A stretch of DNA of 64,000 nt from contig CP053155.1 in assembly GCA_014607495.2 (NCBI GenBank), positions 6,138,001 to 6,202,000 on the forward strand, read 5' to 3'. Both the position numbers and the translations under genes were made by a program. This DNA comes from Carposina sasakii (Eukaryota > Arthropoda > Insecta > Lepidoptera > Carposinidae). This document shows positions 51,427 to 64,000 of the stretch, piece after piece. Position 1 is the stretch's first letter; each line of letters opens with the position of its first letter. The notes beneath the pieces are model-generated. The model worked only from the letters and a program-made list of their open reading frames with translations, ran no database searches and was not told the origin of the DNA.

Positions 51427-52939
51427 AGAGCTGTACGAATTACCAAGAAACGATAGAAACGAGTTTCTAGTCATAAAACTGCATGTTGTCGGAACTATTG
51501 AAAGCAAGAGTTTGCCAAGATATGCAACCTGTGCAGTGCGGGCGAGTGATTAAGACAGTGAACATTCCGGCGCATCATCGTTTATTGCTTTGAGGTGTGT
51601 TATCTATAGTCCAGCTTCGAATTAAGATTGATTTTACTCATCAGATTCGATCGTGACGTTAGAATATTTATTTCATCAATTTACTAACGGTTTCACGTGA
51701 TTTCTCCACTTTTTAGCCCATGTGTTATATTGATTTGTAACCTATACAATAAATGCCAAGTTTCATCAAAATCCGAATAGTAGTTTTTTCGTGAAAGAGT
51801 AACAAACATCCAACCAAACATCCTTTCTCACTAACGTCTATGATATATGTAGTAGGATCAACCTATTGCATGATAAATATGCAATAATATTTATAATGCC
51901 TGTAAACTTAGAAATGTGCGCGGTGGAATTGACATTCGCTTAGTTGAACTAACCAAGTTCACACCAGAATTTCCTAAAATCGACTACCTAAGCAAGTTTG
52001 ACGTGCACATGTAAGTGCCTATGACGATGATGTTATGAGGAAATATTTTATCAAACCTATCAGGATTCAGAACTCGGAGAAACATCTACCATGTAGAGAC
52101 ACAGAGGGAAATGTTTTCATGATATCATACTTAACTTGCAGGAATAATAAATATTCTCAATCTGGTAGTAGCTACCATGGCTTCTTGATAGCAAGTTTTA
52201 GTAAATTGCTTTTACCTTTTATTGCTTTTTATCCGATGAGGAATTTTTTCCATTTCTTTTCTTTATTAATAAATTGCTTCTATTTTAAAACAAAACGCGT
52301 TTCTACACATACATTAAGAAATATTTTTCCTGAAAAACAGTTACTAGTAGTAAAACAGCCATTTTGGCGAGCGATGCAAACGTGGGCGCGCATGTATGCG
52401 CTTAGCGACCAGATAAATAAATCTGAATGTTCCACATTGCGTACACCCACCGACAAATAGATAGATAGATACCGAGTTTTCAGATACCCAGTTTTCTTTT
52501 AGCTTACATTATAATGGATACTAACGTAAACCGGCGAACATTTACAAGCCATTTAGAAACCGGACGTACAGTTTTTCGTTGTAGATTTAAGCTTCCTAAC
52601 CACGAACAGTACGTTACGTTCGTTGTAGATTTAAGCTTCCTAACCACGACAAAGTTTCAATGTTATCATGTTTTTTTAAATCTGACTTTACGTGATTTAC
52701 GTACGTGGAATCTGTGATGCAAAATCCGTCCGACAGCGCGCAAGACCAATGCTCTCATAAAAATGCAATGACATTATTAATTAAGATTCCAATTAAAACT
52801 GGTTGCAACGAAAAAAATATTAAGTAAAGTATGAAAAAAAATCTAAGCTTCACAGAGCGCTACTAATTACCTAATGTTTGTTCCCCGGACTCACCGAATT
52901 GTGGATTTGCCAAGCATTTAGCCATTCAAAGGGGGAACG
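51427..52939. other. Gene-free stretch with a SINE fragment
   Basis: No exon recognised. A SINE body fragment (GATGAGGAATTTTTTCCATTTC) is at 52236-52275. A direct repeat, GTTGTAGATTTAAGCTTCC, occurs at about 52579 and 52622. The open frames 52035-52460 and 52514-52717 have no recognisable domain and the first overlaps the SINE fragment. Confidence 0.45.
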
Positions 52940-53040
52940 TGAATTTCTCGAAACTCCCACGGGAAGGAGACAAACGGGAATTCATTTTTTTTACGACAAG
53001 CGCGATACATATGAATTCGAAATTAGACCTGTACGTTCAT
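52940..53040 (+). repeat. Solo unit of the Helitron internal repeat
   Basis: TTTCTCGAAACTCCCACGGG, AGACAAACGGGAATTC, ACGACAAGCGCGATACATAT and GAATTCGAAATTAGACCTGT match one unit of the array at 46221-46877, closest to the third or fourth unit. Confidence 0.75.
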
Positions 53041-56000
53041 TAATTACCTGAAAATATAAAATGAAGCTAAAATCGGAGAAACAATTAGTACTTAACCGAT
53101 TTAGGTGGCGTTACACCACTAACGGTAATGTATAAATAAAAGACTAAAACGCTCGGAAACATGTACACGTAATGTAAACAGTTGTGTAATATTATGAACT
53201 TGGCAATGATTCCTCGGTAGCGTACATAACAATGCACATTTACTTTTATTAGTAAAACACATAAATTTTGTTAGCAGAAATGTACTGCTCTGTAAATCTT
53301 CATAGCCATGTATGACATTAACTAATTTGCTAACGAACCAGACAAGACTGTAGAAAAATGTGCGTATAAATTTAAATACCCAATCTTCTTAAATATACAA
53401 TTTTTTAGATTCTAAAAATTAGAATGATAAAATAGGTAACTAGAGATTCCTTCAAAATTTAACACACATTTTCAGATGGAAACCGAGAAAACGGGTAAAC
53501 AAAAGTGACAGCTCAGCCCCAAATGTGAAGCAACCTACGCAGGAGTCACCTGCGCCTACGCCGATGAGCCCTACAGAAATATAAGATTTTAGTCATCACT
53601 TTGCAATGACAATCTTAAAATATGACTAGAGCGTCACGCTCTCGAAAATTTCTAGACGAATATGAACTGGCCGAGGACAAATATATAAATTTCGAGACCA
53701 TATAATATAATATAGGTATGCGTGTTGTCTCTCAAACATTTATATTAAACAAATAGCGTACCACATATGTATAACATGTCGCTCAATAAAATCTTTCTGT
53801 CAATAAGTATCAAACTGATAGTTTACAGACTAATTACGAGACGTCTCTTATATCTAAATGAACGCGAATTACCTATCGCTAATTGCACATGTATTTACCT
53901 GCACCTGTTTTATAGGTCAGCCGACAAGTTCGTTAATCTCCCAAGTGACATTATTTTAGAGCGGGCCACGAGCGGCATATCGACAAGCCAAAAGGACCGA
54001 CCATTCTGGCGGTGGACCAAGGAACGCGATCGCCGGACTAACTAAATCTCATTTAGTGACCCACGCGGCGTCTTGTTCAGTTGGCGGAAAGTTACGCGGC
54101 GTCGTCGTTTTTGGTATGGTGTGCGGTTGTTGTGGCAACAGAAAAATGGATTTAATTGTACTATTATAGAAGGTTAGAAGAAGAAGAAGTAAATAAGCCT
54201 TTTGGGTGGCTAAATACGTCCAAGAAGGTCAATTTCAAAAATATTCTCGATCCTATCCTGGCAGGCCGATGTCCGTTTGATAAATGTGCGAAAGTTCAAG
54301 CGACAGAGACGCGCCGGACGTCAGAGAACTCGTTCATTTCTAATAAGCTCCTAAATAATACAGAAAGAATACCTCACGCATATACTCTTATGGTAATAAT
54401 TTTTGGTTACCCTCTAAAACAAGTACAATAGTGCAATTTAAGATTCACTGTTGGGTTCAATCAGCAGAAAGAGGACATTTTTCCGGAAAAAGAGAGGGTT
54501 CCCGTTCTGATGAGGATAAGATACCGTTTGTACCTAAGTTGTAGGAAAAAGCTTCAGATCACTCGAAGTCCTATCTACCCCTACACGAATAATTAAATTT
54601 AGTTCTAGATGCACGTGACACAGGAGATTACATTCGCATTAAACAAATTTTATGCTGCAACAACATTGTAGTGTATCGTAATGCTTGTTGACTTTGGACG
54701 TGCGAGGGCGACAGGTGCGTGTAACATTTACTGTGGTGCCTTAAATTAAACGTCCTTCGGGAGTACAATGCCTTATTTCCACTCTTATAGATAGAATACT
54801 ACCAATCTCCTAAGCTGCATCATTACATATGAAATGTGTTCCGATTAAATCCGCAGAAATTATTGCGCTGCATTGTCTAACGACGTGCAGTTTCGTAAAT
54901 ATTTATGGGCCGTACTTCCATCGGCGGTGAGCCGAACAGAGTAGGCGATTGCGAAATTCGCGTCAGTAAGCCAAGCCGGGACCTACCGCTAAGGATGACG
55001 CCCCCAGATGACACCGTAAAGACAGAAATAAATCTGCAAGCTAAACAAACCCGGCATTTCCGGCGGGCACGTGCGCTCTGACACAATTAAATATTTTCCT
55101 AAATTAGCAACGCATATGGCTACCGAGATTCATTGGCTCAGGTACTCCATGAATGGGCGTATTGTTACGCAATTTGGCTTGGTCTTCTATACTGAGTCAG
55201 TACCATGAAATTATCATGTCTAAAGTGTACTGGAGCACCTAATGCAGCAGGTGCATTTTATTTATCATAACAGATACTACTTGAGCAGTCTCATTCTTTA
55301 CTTGGAAATACATAATATTACGTATAATTTGATTGATCGATTATTTCATTACATTTACTAACCGTACCTCCTTGTTTACAAGAGCTAAGAAATCGCAGTC
55401 AGACGTGTTTAAAGTTTAACTAAAACAGAATATATTGCATAAAACTATACTGTATCTCATCGGGGTACAAATTGGCGTGTTCCCACCACGTCTATTTCCA
55501 CACAAATTATCCCCTTGCATGAATAATCCGCACTGGGCCGGCGTCGTGTTTGCCAAAACTAGGATTATTAGTGCTAAAATGTCGCCAGTGATTAAGACAG
55601 AATAAGGTTAGCTCATTAAATTATTTCGGTCGTTTAATCAAATTGTAGAAATCGCAAGTTTTAATTATGTAGGAACAGATTCCACTTATTTGCTAGCATT
55701 TTCTCGCGACCTTTGGGACCACCCACAAACCTATAAATAATATAAGGAAAAGAATAACCTGGATAAAAATATTTGCCTGGTATTTCTTTGATTCTTCTTC
55801 ACCTGAATATTATTTAAATAAAAGAGTTCCATCTCGTCTTTTTAAAGTAAAATTAATAGGCAGACAGAAATTACTTTCGCATTTAACAAAAACTTTCTTT
55901 GAAAACAAAACAAAAGCGATTTTATGCAAGTAATGTCCAAAAAAGTTGTTAATACGTATTTGGTGATTTGTTTTATGATGATGCTGGCTTATTTGAAATA

Positions 56001-56309
56001 AGATACAGACAAGTGGTCTACTGAACACTCGTCCATCGCTGTAATCTACTTTCACGAGTTTGTCACAAGAAATGTGTGTTGATCCGTGAAGTATAAACAG
56101 AAGTTTCTTAATTAGGATATTACGAGTCCAAAAATAAACCCGAGATTATAAACTACGTGACGGAGACCGGATAGACTAATCCAAATAGTAAAGTAGAAAT
56201 CTAATAAGTACGAGCTTTACTTGGACAAATATAGAACGAACAATAAAATGTATTTGGCCGCAGGTTACCCAAAAATCGCCTCTAACGCGTATGTACATAC
56301 ATACATATA
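53041..56309. other. Gene-free stretch, nothing recognised
   Basis: AT-rich with a CpG-richer patch at 54055-54140 that could be regulatory. Open frames at 53767-54045, 54156-54431 and 54877-55086 show no domain or splice context. Confidence 0.4.
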
Positions 56310-56370
56310 CATATAATCACGCCTTTACCCTTACGGGGTAGGCAGAGCACCAAGAGCCGATAGAACGTGT
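56310..56370 (+). repeat. GGGGTAGGCAGAGC repeat, short copy
   Basis: AATCACGCCTTTACCC, TTACGGGGTAGGCAGAGCAC and AAGAGCCGATAGAAC, preceded by an ACAT microsatellite. Confidence 0.75.
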
Positions 56371-57107
56371 ATGTATTTTCGAAACAATACACAAGAACGT
56401 CTAAAAAGAGGTGTGGCAATTGCCATACATGGACATTAATTATTGTTATTGTATAGTAGGTTAATAACTAAAAATATTTTTTTAAAGAATGTCTATACCG
56501 GGGAACAATCTACTAACATGTAGTAGAGACCTTTTTAAGTTATACCTTCTATTTCAAATCACATAGGAAAACTTAAGTAGATACCTACCTAAATACCGAT
56601 AACAATTTTAGATGTATTTCTCAACCAAGCTAGAAATAAATGGTTCCAAAGAATAATTGTGAAAAACGAGAGTGGAAAGAATGTATCAATGTCGAAAACT
56701 TCTAAGAGCTATTTTGATAAGCGGCCGAAATATGTCTACACGCTACATGGTAAATGGATTTCAGAATTCAGCCTGCCATGACTCCAAAATTAATATTTAA
56801 TCAACTTAAGATTGATCTGGTTCACATAACATTATTTTCTCAAAACATAATTTTGATCTTGTCCCTCGTAAGGGAAAATTTAAAATTATATACCTACAAA
56901 CTCGATTGCACTTAACGTAGGTAATATAAGAAGCGGAAATTATATGTAATTTTTTTTTACTTTCTGAATTTATTACATTTCCGCAAACAAACTTTAAGTC
57001 TCTACGAAAACATAATATAAACCAGCTGTTTCTCGTGTAAAATGTAGAAAAAGCACTAGGCTAGTGAGAAGACAATAATGTATAAATTCTGAAAGATGAA
57101 ATATGAA

Positions 57108-57747
57108 CACTGGCGGCTGGTCCTAAGGAGCGCTGGTGCAGTGCACTCCCACCCACGAAGATTACATAGGCAATCTATATTTCTCTATAAGATAAATCTT
57201 TATTTGCAATTAAAAATAGTAAATTGATGTCACATATAAAAAATTGTCCTGTATATAATTGTATTTATAGTAAAATTATCTTTCAATTCTACTATGTTTA
57301 TACAATAGTGTCTACGCGTTCGTCTCAAGTAAGTCGTAAACTTATGTATTGAGTGGAGCGCTAGCGACCGCGCTCCGATGAAACGAAATTTGATACGATT
57401 CCTAGTACTGTATTCAATGAGTGCGAAAGAGACATACCGACATAGGACGGCGCGGAAACAGAAGATTGCGTATGAAAAATTAGCCTTATAGCCTGGGGCG
57501 CCGCTCACATTAATTCGCGTATGCGACCACTAGATGTCGCTTAGTCCGAGTTAGAACGCGATATGGTTGTCTAATGTGTTTCATTAGGTCATCTAAATTT
57601 TAATAAAAGTGAGGTTGCACTTGCATCATCTCATTCGATAAGGGAGTGAACACGCGCGGCGTTTCCAAACTGTAATTTGCAATGCGCTCATATTTAAAAA
57701 AAAGTGAGTGAGTGTACACCCATCTAAAAATTCAGGAGCCGCCAGTG
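57108..57747. mobile_element. 640-bp hAT-type non-autonomous element, 8-bp TSD
   Basis: Flanked by an exact 8-bp direct repeat, AATATGAA (57100-57107 and 57748-57755). Termini are CACTGGCGGCTGGTCCT and, as reverse complement of the right end, CACTGGCGGCTCCTGAA, giving at least 11 bp of perfect terminal inverted repeat. The 8-bp TSD and CA(C/G)TG-type ends indicate hAT. The minus-strand open frame 57230-57508 lies inside it without transposase motifs. Confidence 0.85.
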
Positions 57748-58479
57748 AATATGAACATTGGAAAATGTTTTCCGTTTTATACAATGACTGGCCTTATAGA
57801 ATATAAGAAGTTATTCAAGGGCTACACAGTAAATTCAAGACGACACGGTGCCCGTACAAAAAGATCTTATGGTTATTGATTCCCAATTCATCAAGAATTG
57901 CGCGGAACTTACAATTGCATTGCCAGTCAACAAATGTGAGGCGTTATTAGAAATTGAGAGTGGTACATGGTACATCAGTGTCCAGTTGACACGGGTCCAA
58001 GATGCTGTCCGCAGATAACGGTAACACGGTTCATATGTTGTGGTCTAGTACGCACGTGACATTGTCGAGTTAATCATAACAGTCGGACAGAGCCAAAATA
58101 TTCATAACCCAACTTATAGGTTTATGCAATTATTGATAATGCATTTGGCAGAACACCACGGCCCGGGCACTAATTCATGCCTGATAAGGTATCCAGGGTT
58201 ATTATCGTCAGGTAATGGCGCATAACAGACGAAAGTGCTGCACAACTCAATGTTTCGCGAATAGAAATTTTAATAATTACATGTTTTTCCATTGCTCATC
58301 TGTAGGGGGCATGTAACGAATCCATCTAAGGAATTTAACTCTCTACCAGCTTCAAGATAACCCTAAAATAAGGACCAACAAATTCAGCTTTAAAAATAAT
58401 CAGTTTTTCAATAAGATATAGCGGGAGGGACGGGACACCCAGGATAGCGCAACTGTAGCTTATGCATAATGTGCTATGG

Positions 58480-58545
58480 TCATCATCCTCATTTTTTCAG
58501 CCACTGCCGAACATAGGCCTCTCCTAGTTACGTGAATTGTGGGAT
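58480..58545 (-). pseudogene. RTE-type LINE 3' tail fragment
   Basis: Minus-strand reading gives GAGAGGCCTATGTTCGGCAG followed by TGGCTGAAAAAATGAGGATG. This resembles the GAGGCCTATGTCCAACAGTGG plus GATGAT tail at 43255-43318. Confidence 0.65.
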
Positions 58546-58594
58546 GTCCCACAATGATTGTCCCAATCCCAACTAATATTGCATAAATATATAT

Positions 58595-58637
58595 TATAAT
58601 GTGAAAGTATGCCGACGAAGTCACGGGCAACAGCTAG
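58595..58637 (+). mobile_element. Helitron 3' terminus remnant
   Basis: GCCGACGAAGTCACGGGCAA, CAG, then CTAG followed by T. This is the same terminus as other Helitrons in the window, read in the forward sense. Confidence 0.6.
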
Positions 58638-59095
58638 TAAAACATAGGTATATGTGGCTATAGCTGTATATGCGTCGGTGTCTCAACAAATCACTAAAAA
58701 ACAGGCCTTCCGGAAATAAGTATGGTTTTCTCGGATAAAGTTAAACACAACTAGGTCAAGGTAGAGATTTATAGCGAAGCACACTAATTATTCTCCCGTG
58801 TCGACACTGTTCCCGCTAGTCCATAAAATCCAGCGTCTACCATAAAAACAACATCAAACTGGGCATCGCAGCTGACATAAAAAGATATTACTAGTTCTTC
58901 TTAAAACAAAATCTTAATAAATAACGTGCAACATGCATTTGCTTCTACATGAAAACACATGTATGGCGTTTTACGCTGTACGGCTGTGCACATGTATATA
59001 TGTAACTATAAATTCGTGTCATGGCAGAATCGCCTTGCTCGAAAAGTCTCCCAACAGGTGGGCCTTTGATCATTCGAACGTCCATGTCAAAATGC

Positions 59096-59400
59096 TTGAA
59101 GTTGGACGAGTATGTTTACCTGGCTAGGTAACCAACTAACTCGGCGCGGCTGGGCATTCTATTTGTTCCAAGAACCCCAGTCCTTTGAATATTACCAGTG
59201 CGTCTTGTGACCTACTGCCGAGACGTGGTCTCTAACTACAGCTCAGGATCGCACAGCGAGCCTATGCTTGGGATGATCTAAAGGAGTGTACAAAGATTAG
59301 CTGGTCCAGCAAGCTTGGCAATTAGCTCGAAGAACTGATGGCCGATGGAGTCGGAAAGCTAGAGTTACCACTTGAGGTTATGATGCCTGTATGCAGCCGT
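59096..59400 (+). pseudogene. Decayed, deletion-riddled RTE LINE copy
   Basis: Blocks in the same order as 42731-43140 are GACGAGTATGTTTA, AACTCGGC..GGCTGGGCA, ACCCCAGTCCTT, CCAGTGCG, GTGGTCTCTAACTA, CTCAGGATCGCACAGCGAG, TATGCTTGGGAT, GGTCCAGCAAGCTTG and AGCTCGAAGAACTGATGG. Many short internal deletions break the frame. Confidence 0.8.
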
Positions 59401-60029
59401 GTGCATATGTATATATGTAACTAAATGGAATACCTTACCAAGTACAACGAATGAGTCTTCTCCTCAATTCTCGAGGCTACGAGTAAGTGCAATAACGCTC
59501 AGTAAAACTAATATAATCAAGGAGCGTTATTTTGAAAGATTAGAAAAAAATTGAGTCATGAACGTGAAAAGTAAACAGGAAAACTGAATATAATAAAGGA
59601 AAGCTTCCAACAATTAGTTATTTTCATACTTTATGCAACGAAATACGCGTATAAAACGATAATGAGTTTAATCTTCCCGCCCACTCACGAATGCCCAAAG
59701 TTACACGCTTTATTTGTAACTATGAAGAAAATAATTTAAATCCGACAAGTGGTTTATATGTGAATTACACAACCAGAGACAGTCAGTGCCAAAATTCTAT
59801 TTGTGACGACTAACCGAGACGGGTATATTTAACTGCCACCCATAAACTGTCCAATACTGTCTCTAACAAAGTGTGGACATCCACTATAATCAAATAGAAA
59901 AACAACATTACATCAAAACCGGCGGATCTCATAAACAACCCGACCAGAGCTTTCAACACGTTTCTAATGAAGCAAGAGCATAGGCTAACAGTGGAGAGAA
60001 AGGACCCTTCTAAAATATGTTCAGCCTAT

Positions 60030-60245
60030 TGCAGGCCACTTCTGGACGTAGGCCTCCCCTAGGGCACGCCAAAAGACTACTGCCGCTGGGCAGGCGGGTA
60101 GGAGACCGCAGTCTGATTTTTGGACTATATTGTCAGCACGGAAGGCGCTGCTGCCCACCTCACGGAAACCCTTAATCGCCTCGTACGATACCCACAGGCA
60201 GGCATGGGGTGGTACAAACTCTATTCTGCCGGCACCACGCGGCAA
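60030..60245 (-). pseudogene. LINE-associated fragment
   Basis: The minus strand encodes RALGEAYVQKWPAIG, matching the typical C-terminus of the RTE-type elements, preceded by a Cys/Ala-rich stretch. DNA reads CTAGGGGAGGCCTACGTCC at the LINE end. The upstream part (GCACCACGCGGCA in plus sense) is a different segment often joined to such tails, so the copy may be chimeric. Confidence 0.6.
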
Positions 60246-61138
60246 CCACCATATTATTACCTCGGAGACCCACTAAGAAAATCGTCCATTTAAGTAGAAT
60301 TAATTTGACTAGCACCTTTAGGTACAACTAACAACTCATATTATTAATTAGAATAAAGCGTTGAAACTCACTAACTAAAGAAAGTCATAATCACACTCAA
60401 TAGAGTGAGTACATAATCGAGATTGGTAAAGAAAGTCATCCTTCGAGTTCTAGTGAGACCAACGAACAATTGATTGTTAAATATGACGAAGAAGAAGCAG
60501 ACAAAGACAGATCAGATAATGGAAATGGTTATAACTAACCTGTCCGCAACAGCGCAGTGCAGTAGCATACTCTACTGCCAGTAGGTACAGAGTTGCAGAC
60601 GCCGAGATCCGAGCTTTATGTTTATGGTCTGACCATACGATTGTTTTACTACTTTGTGTAGACACGCCGGGCATGTGGGTTACACTTCTCAGAATAATAA
60701 TTACGAGGCTGTTTTGCGATTCCCTAAAACAAACATTCCATTCTTATGTGGGACAGAATTACCTACGCCGACGCTTCGGGCGCAAATAGAATGTTGGATC
60801 AAAATCCGCAACTATAATTTTGTAGTCATCTTGTCTATGTAGTTGTACCCATATGCCAGCATAGCTAATTTATCTACCAACAACTTTAATATACTGCGAA
60901 TTATAGAAGACTTTATTTCATTTCAATCCTAGCTATCTGAATTGCAATAGTCTTGAATCATTGTCGTAAGTATCAATTGAATCATTATAAATACCGGTAT
61001 TTGCCTACAATTAATTGGCATGCGAGAGGCGATATAATAAAACTAGATAGATAATATCAAAGACGTTTGTAGTCTGCATACAATCTTATGTGTCAATACT
61101 CATATGTTAATTGTACTGTAAATATTTGCATCACTACA

Positions 61139-61270
61139 TATCATAAAAGAAAGTCGCTTTCCGCTATTTGTCTGTCCCTATGTAGGTAGATCTTTCAAAC
61201 AACGCATTGGTTTTAGTTGCAGTTTTTTTTTGTAGATAGAGTGATTCAAGAGGAAGGGTCTATGTAGAGT
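61139..61270 (+). mobile_element. Helitron-like fragment, inverse copy
   Basis: TGTCTGTCCCTATGTAGG, AGATCTTTCAAACAACGCAT, then GTGATTCAAGAGGAAGG are the inverse of the blocks at 7525-7720 and 32999-33172. Confidence 0.65.
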
Positions 61271-61609
61271 ATCAGCACTGGTTCTCAGACTTTTCGCCGA
61301 AATTTTTTGCCAGATTTTTACTTGCCAACTAACGTTTCGCAGAATTTGATTTCGCCGAATAATCATTTTCCAACTTATCAAATAATTTTGTTTTATTTCC
61401 CAACCGCACAGTAACCAACTGTACGTTTTGTCTGCTTTTCATATGACACTTTATAAAATGCCAACTTAGCAGAATGTTTTAGTTCGCATAATATTCATTT
61501 AGTTGTTTATTGTTTACCAAAGTCATTTTCATTTGGCAAATTATATAATACAGGTACATACCTAGCTAATTTACCTTTAATGTGACCTTACCTAACTGCT
61601 TCTTTTTAC

Positions 61610-61935
61610 CCGACTGCGCGACGCAATGGAGTGGTATTGTGTTTAACAGTCTATGTTCCTTTGAAGCACTACACAGACCAAACACCTAGGCCGATTTTTA
61701 TGATTCATACGTCAATCGATTCCTCTTAGTCCGGCGAGTGTCACTAAAGACATGAAGTTAGTGAAAATCTAATATGGCGACTACTGGACGCCATTTTGTG
61801 AAAATGAAAAAAAATCATGTCGACAAACTATATCGAGTGGGGTATCGTTGAATAGGTATTTAAAAATCATTTTTAGGTTTCTCTCAACATTTTTCTATTC
61901 GACCAACCGTTTAGGATCTAAAGTTGAAACGTCAA
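61610..61935 (-). repeat. Dispersed repeat, copy B (inverse partner of 51000-51426)
   Basis: Plus-strand reading gives TTTACCCGACTGCGCGACGC, GGAGTGGTATTGTGTTTAAC, GTTCCTTTGAAGCACTACAC, GTCAATCGATTCCTCTTAG, GGCGAGTGTCACTAAAGAC and GGTTTCTCTCAACATTTTTC. These are the inverse of copy A without its microsatellite insert. Confidence 0.8.
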
Positions 61936-64000
61936 TTTAAATTAAATTTAGTTGCCACCTGTCAGAATAGCTTTTGACATGCTTAAACCTAAATTTTTAG
62001 GTTTAATTACGTTTAAGAATAAGTTGTGCCTGCCGGAATCGACGTTAATGTCGCTCTCACGGCGAATGATGAATATAATGTACATCTCTCAATATAAAAA
62101 TACACTGGAAAAACATAGCCCTCCTTCTAGCGCAGTCTGGTAAAAATAGAGAAGTCTGATAAAAAAAAGTGCAAGTACTAACTCTTTAGACAACATTTTT
62201 GAGGCTAACGAATCCAACGACAATTATTCACAGTAGACCTGTCTGTCTACGGTCTCGCTCGACGGGCCATGTTAATTAATCGACATATCATCAGTGTAAT
62301 AAAAAAAAAATTGGAACCGCCGCTGGCTCTAGCGCCAGCTGTCACAACAAGCCAAAACACTGCCATGAGACAGACTCACGAGACTGATTCAGAGCATTAA
62401 CATCTCAATCATAACCACCACAAATAAAAAGACTATCATCAAAAACTATGCGATTTTATCAATGTGTTAACAGTAACCACGTGGAGTTTATACAAATCCG
62501 CGAGCCATCGACGCGCCCTCATTATGCAAGACGGTAGGGATGCACTATGTTACTACAACTGAGCGCAACAAGTGCATTTGTTTACGATATTCCTGTTACA
62601 CAACCCGATGCCACTCTAGACAGTTTCTGCCACTATTTATACGCACTTTCCATTCCCGACGGTGTGACACATATTACTTAGTCCAGTGACTAAGGGCGGT
62701 CTAAAGATAATTTTCCTCCGGTTGAACTGGGCCGGTAACCTGCTGTGCATTCTTACGCATTAACATTTTTACGAGTTCTCCGGAGTTTTGTTAATAAATC
62801 GCAATCACGTTGTACGCATACCGTTAGTGACTTAACCGTAACTTTTGGTAATTAATATGAAAACTATTTGTTGCAGTGCAGCAGACCTCTAATTCTTAAT
62901 GTTACAGTTAGAGACACGGTATTAATTTGCCGATTCTATAATATACGATGAAATTTTAGAAATGTAGTCTCTAGGAATTTTTAATAACTTCTATAGATAA
63001 ATTATTTTGTTAACAGTGTTTTTGATGATCTTTTAACCCTGGGTACAATGGTATAAATTTACTGTCAATCTCCCATAGAATTTAATTTTCAGGCTTTCAG
63101 CATCAATAGTATTTATGGCTTATAGGTACAATGAAGCATAACTAAAAATAATTGAATTTTATTTACTTAGATACAATTATTTTACTTCTTTGTAAATCGT
63201 ATACCCTAATATACTAAGAACCAGAGTGAGATAAAACTGGACATAGGTAATTTTGATTATGTTATGTTATTATGGAACAAAGCAGGAAGACTTATTTATG
63301 AAAACTAACGATTTTGTTCGGTGTGCACTAAGTTAGAATTGGAGAAGACAGTCCCAAAAAGCTCCATCGGAATCGGCAGGTGAGTTCCAGTATATCGTCT
63401 TACTAGCCGTTCAACGCGTCTCCGTCGGCTTGGAAAAACTACAGCTAGCTACATCACATTAGCGCCAATACTACTTTACAGATAGTCTAGAGGGGATCTC
63501 TATGTCATGTGATTATAATTGAGTCATAATAGGATTATTTAATTTTTTTATCTCGAAAATCGCGTAGAATATAGGGGTACTTAGTGGAAAAATGGAAAAG
63601 ATAAAGCTCTGCTAATTTTCTTGATAATTTTCTTAGTGACTTCTATAAACGGTAAGAATAGGTAAATGATAATGGTGATAGGTAAATGGTAAGTAACTCA
63701 ATAGCTGGTAAATGTAAATTATGGAGAAACATTTTATCCTAGGTCCTAGGATCAAAAGATTCTTCAGAAATTATAGCATTAAAGGTAAGGGTAACTATGC
63801 TATATCACGGACTGTATTCATGTCAACTAGCTGATATTACTTAAACTCCTCCGAAACGGCTCGACCGATTTTCGTAAATCTTAGCATGCATATCGGTTAG
63901 GGTGGAGAATCGGATAACATCTATTTTGCATCCCCTAAATGTTAGGGTGGTCCACCACAAAAAAATTTTAATTTTTTTTTACAAAATTTTTGTTTTTATT
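61936..64000. other. Gene-free stretch to window end
   Basis: No exon recognised. A repeat tail with GGCTCGACCGATTTTCG and GGGTGGTCCACCACAAAAAA starts near 63850. The frame 61952-62143 lacks any domain. Confidence 0.45.

Larger units (their letters stand above)
57756..59095. other. Gene-free stretch with LINE and Helitron tails
   Basis: It contains the reversed RTE-type 3' end at 58480-58545 and a Helitron 3' terminus at about 58595-58637. No exon was recognised. Confidence 0.45.

Noticed and set aside
1..64000. CRISPR array, prophage or bacterial operon
   Set aside because: No regular short spacers were seen, and the genes have introns and animal-type domains.

Overview
The window looks like nuclear DNA from a lepidopteran (moth or butterfly). 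It is AT-rich overall and peppered with TAGGTACCTA-type words. It carries Helitron, SINE and MITE families of the kind common in Lepidoptera. All three host genes identified are on the minus strand, with eukaryotic GT-AG introns and insect-like orthologues. No bacterial, plasmid or viral genes were seen. No calculation could be run here: intron phases were checked by hand, and protein families were recognised by eye.

Genes, in minus-strand order. (1) A myocardin-related transcription factor gene (Mrtf) has five coding exons visible between 34073 and 26342, all in compatible phase. The exon with its start codon was not found. (2) An intronless cornichon-family gene of the CNIH4 type lies at 21864-21391. 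(3) A four-exon FBXO22-like F-box/FIST gene lies at 21380-19117. Its ATG is only 10 nt after the cornichon stop codon, so the two ORFs may share one dicistronic transcript.

The rest is intron or intergenic DNA built largely from transposable elements. Several have target-site duplications (TSDs) that can be read directly: hAT-type elements with 8-bp TSDs (9414-9535, 11611-12115, 57108-57747); PIF/Harbinger-type MITEs with TTA TSDs (17879-18110, 31949-32319); a 1.1-kb Transib-like element with a 5-bp TSD, long inverted repeats and an internal minisatellite (41083-42190); and Helitrons with CTAG termini (46094-47059; a helicase-coding remnant at 37679-39262). There is also a nest at 16298-18686, in which a MITE has been interrupted by a 5'-truncated LINE, a Harbinger MITE and a third fragment. 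The LINE's 3' tail closely matches the tail of a tRNA-derived SINE at 43752-43960, which suggests a LINE-SINE partnership. RTE-type LINE 3' ends occur at 42731-43318 and, decayed, near 58.5, 59.1 and 60.0 kb.

Layout. 0.001-16.2 kb: gene-free with MITEs. 16.3-18.7: nested transposons. 19.1-21.9: FBXO22-like and CNIH4 genes. 21.9-26.3: shared intergenic and probable Mrtf 3' region. 26.3-34.1: Mrtf exons, with a very GC-rich last exon and introns full of MITEs. 34.1-64.0: gene-free sequence (possibly the 5' intron of Mrtf) with Helitrons, SINEs, LINEs and the Transib-like element.
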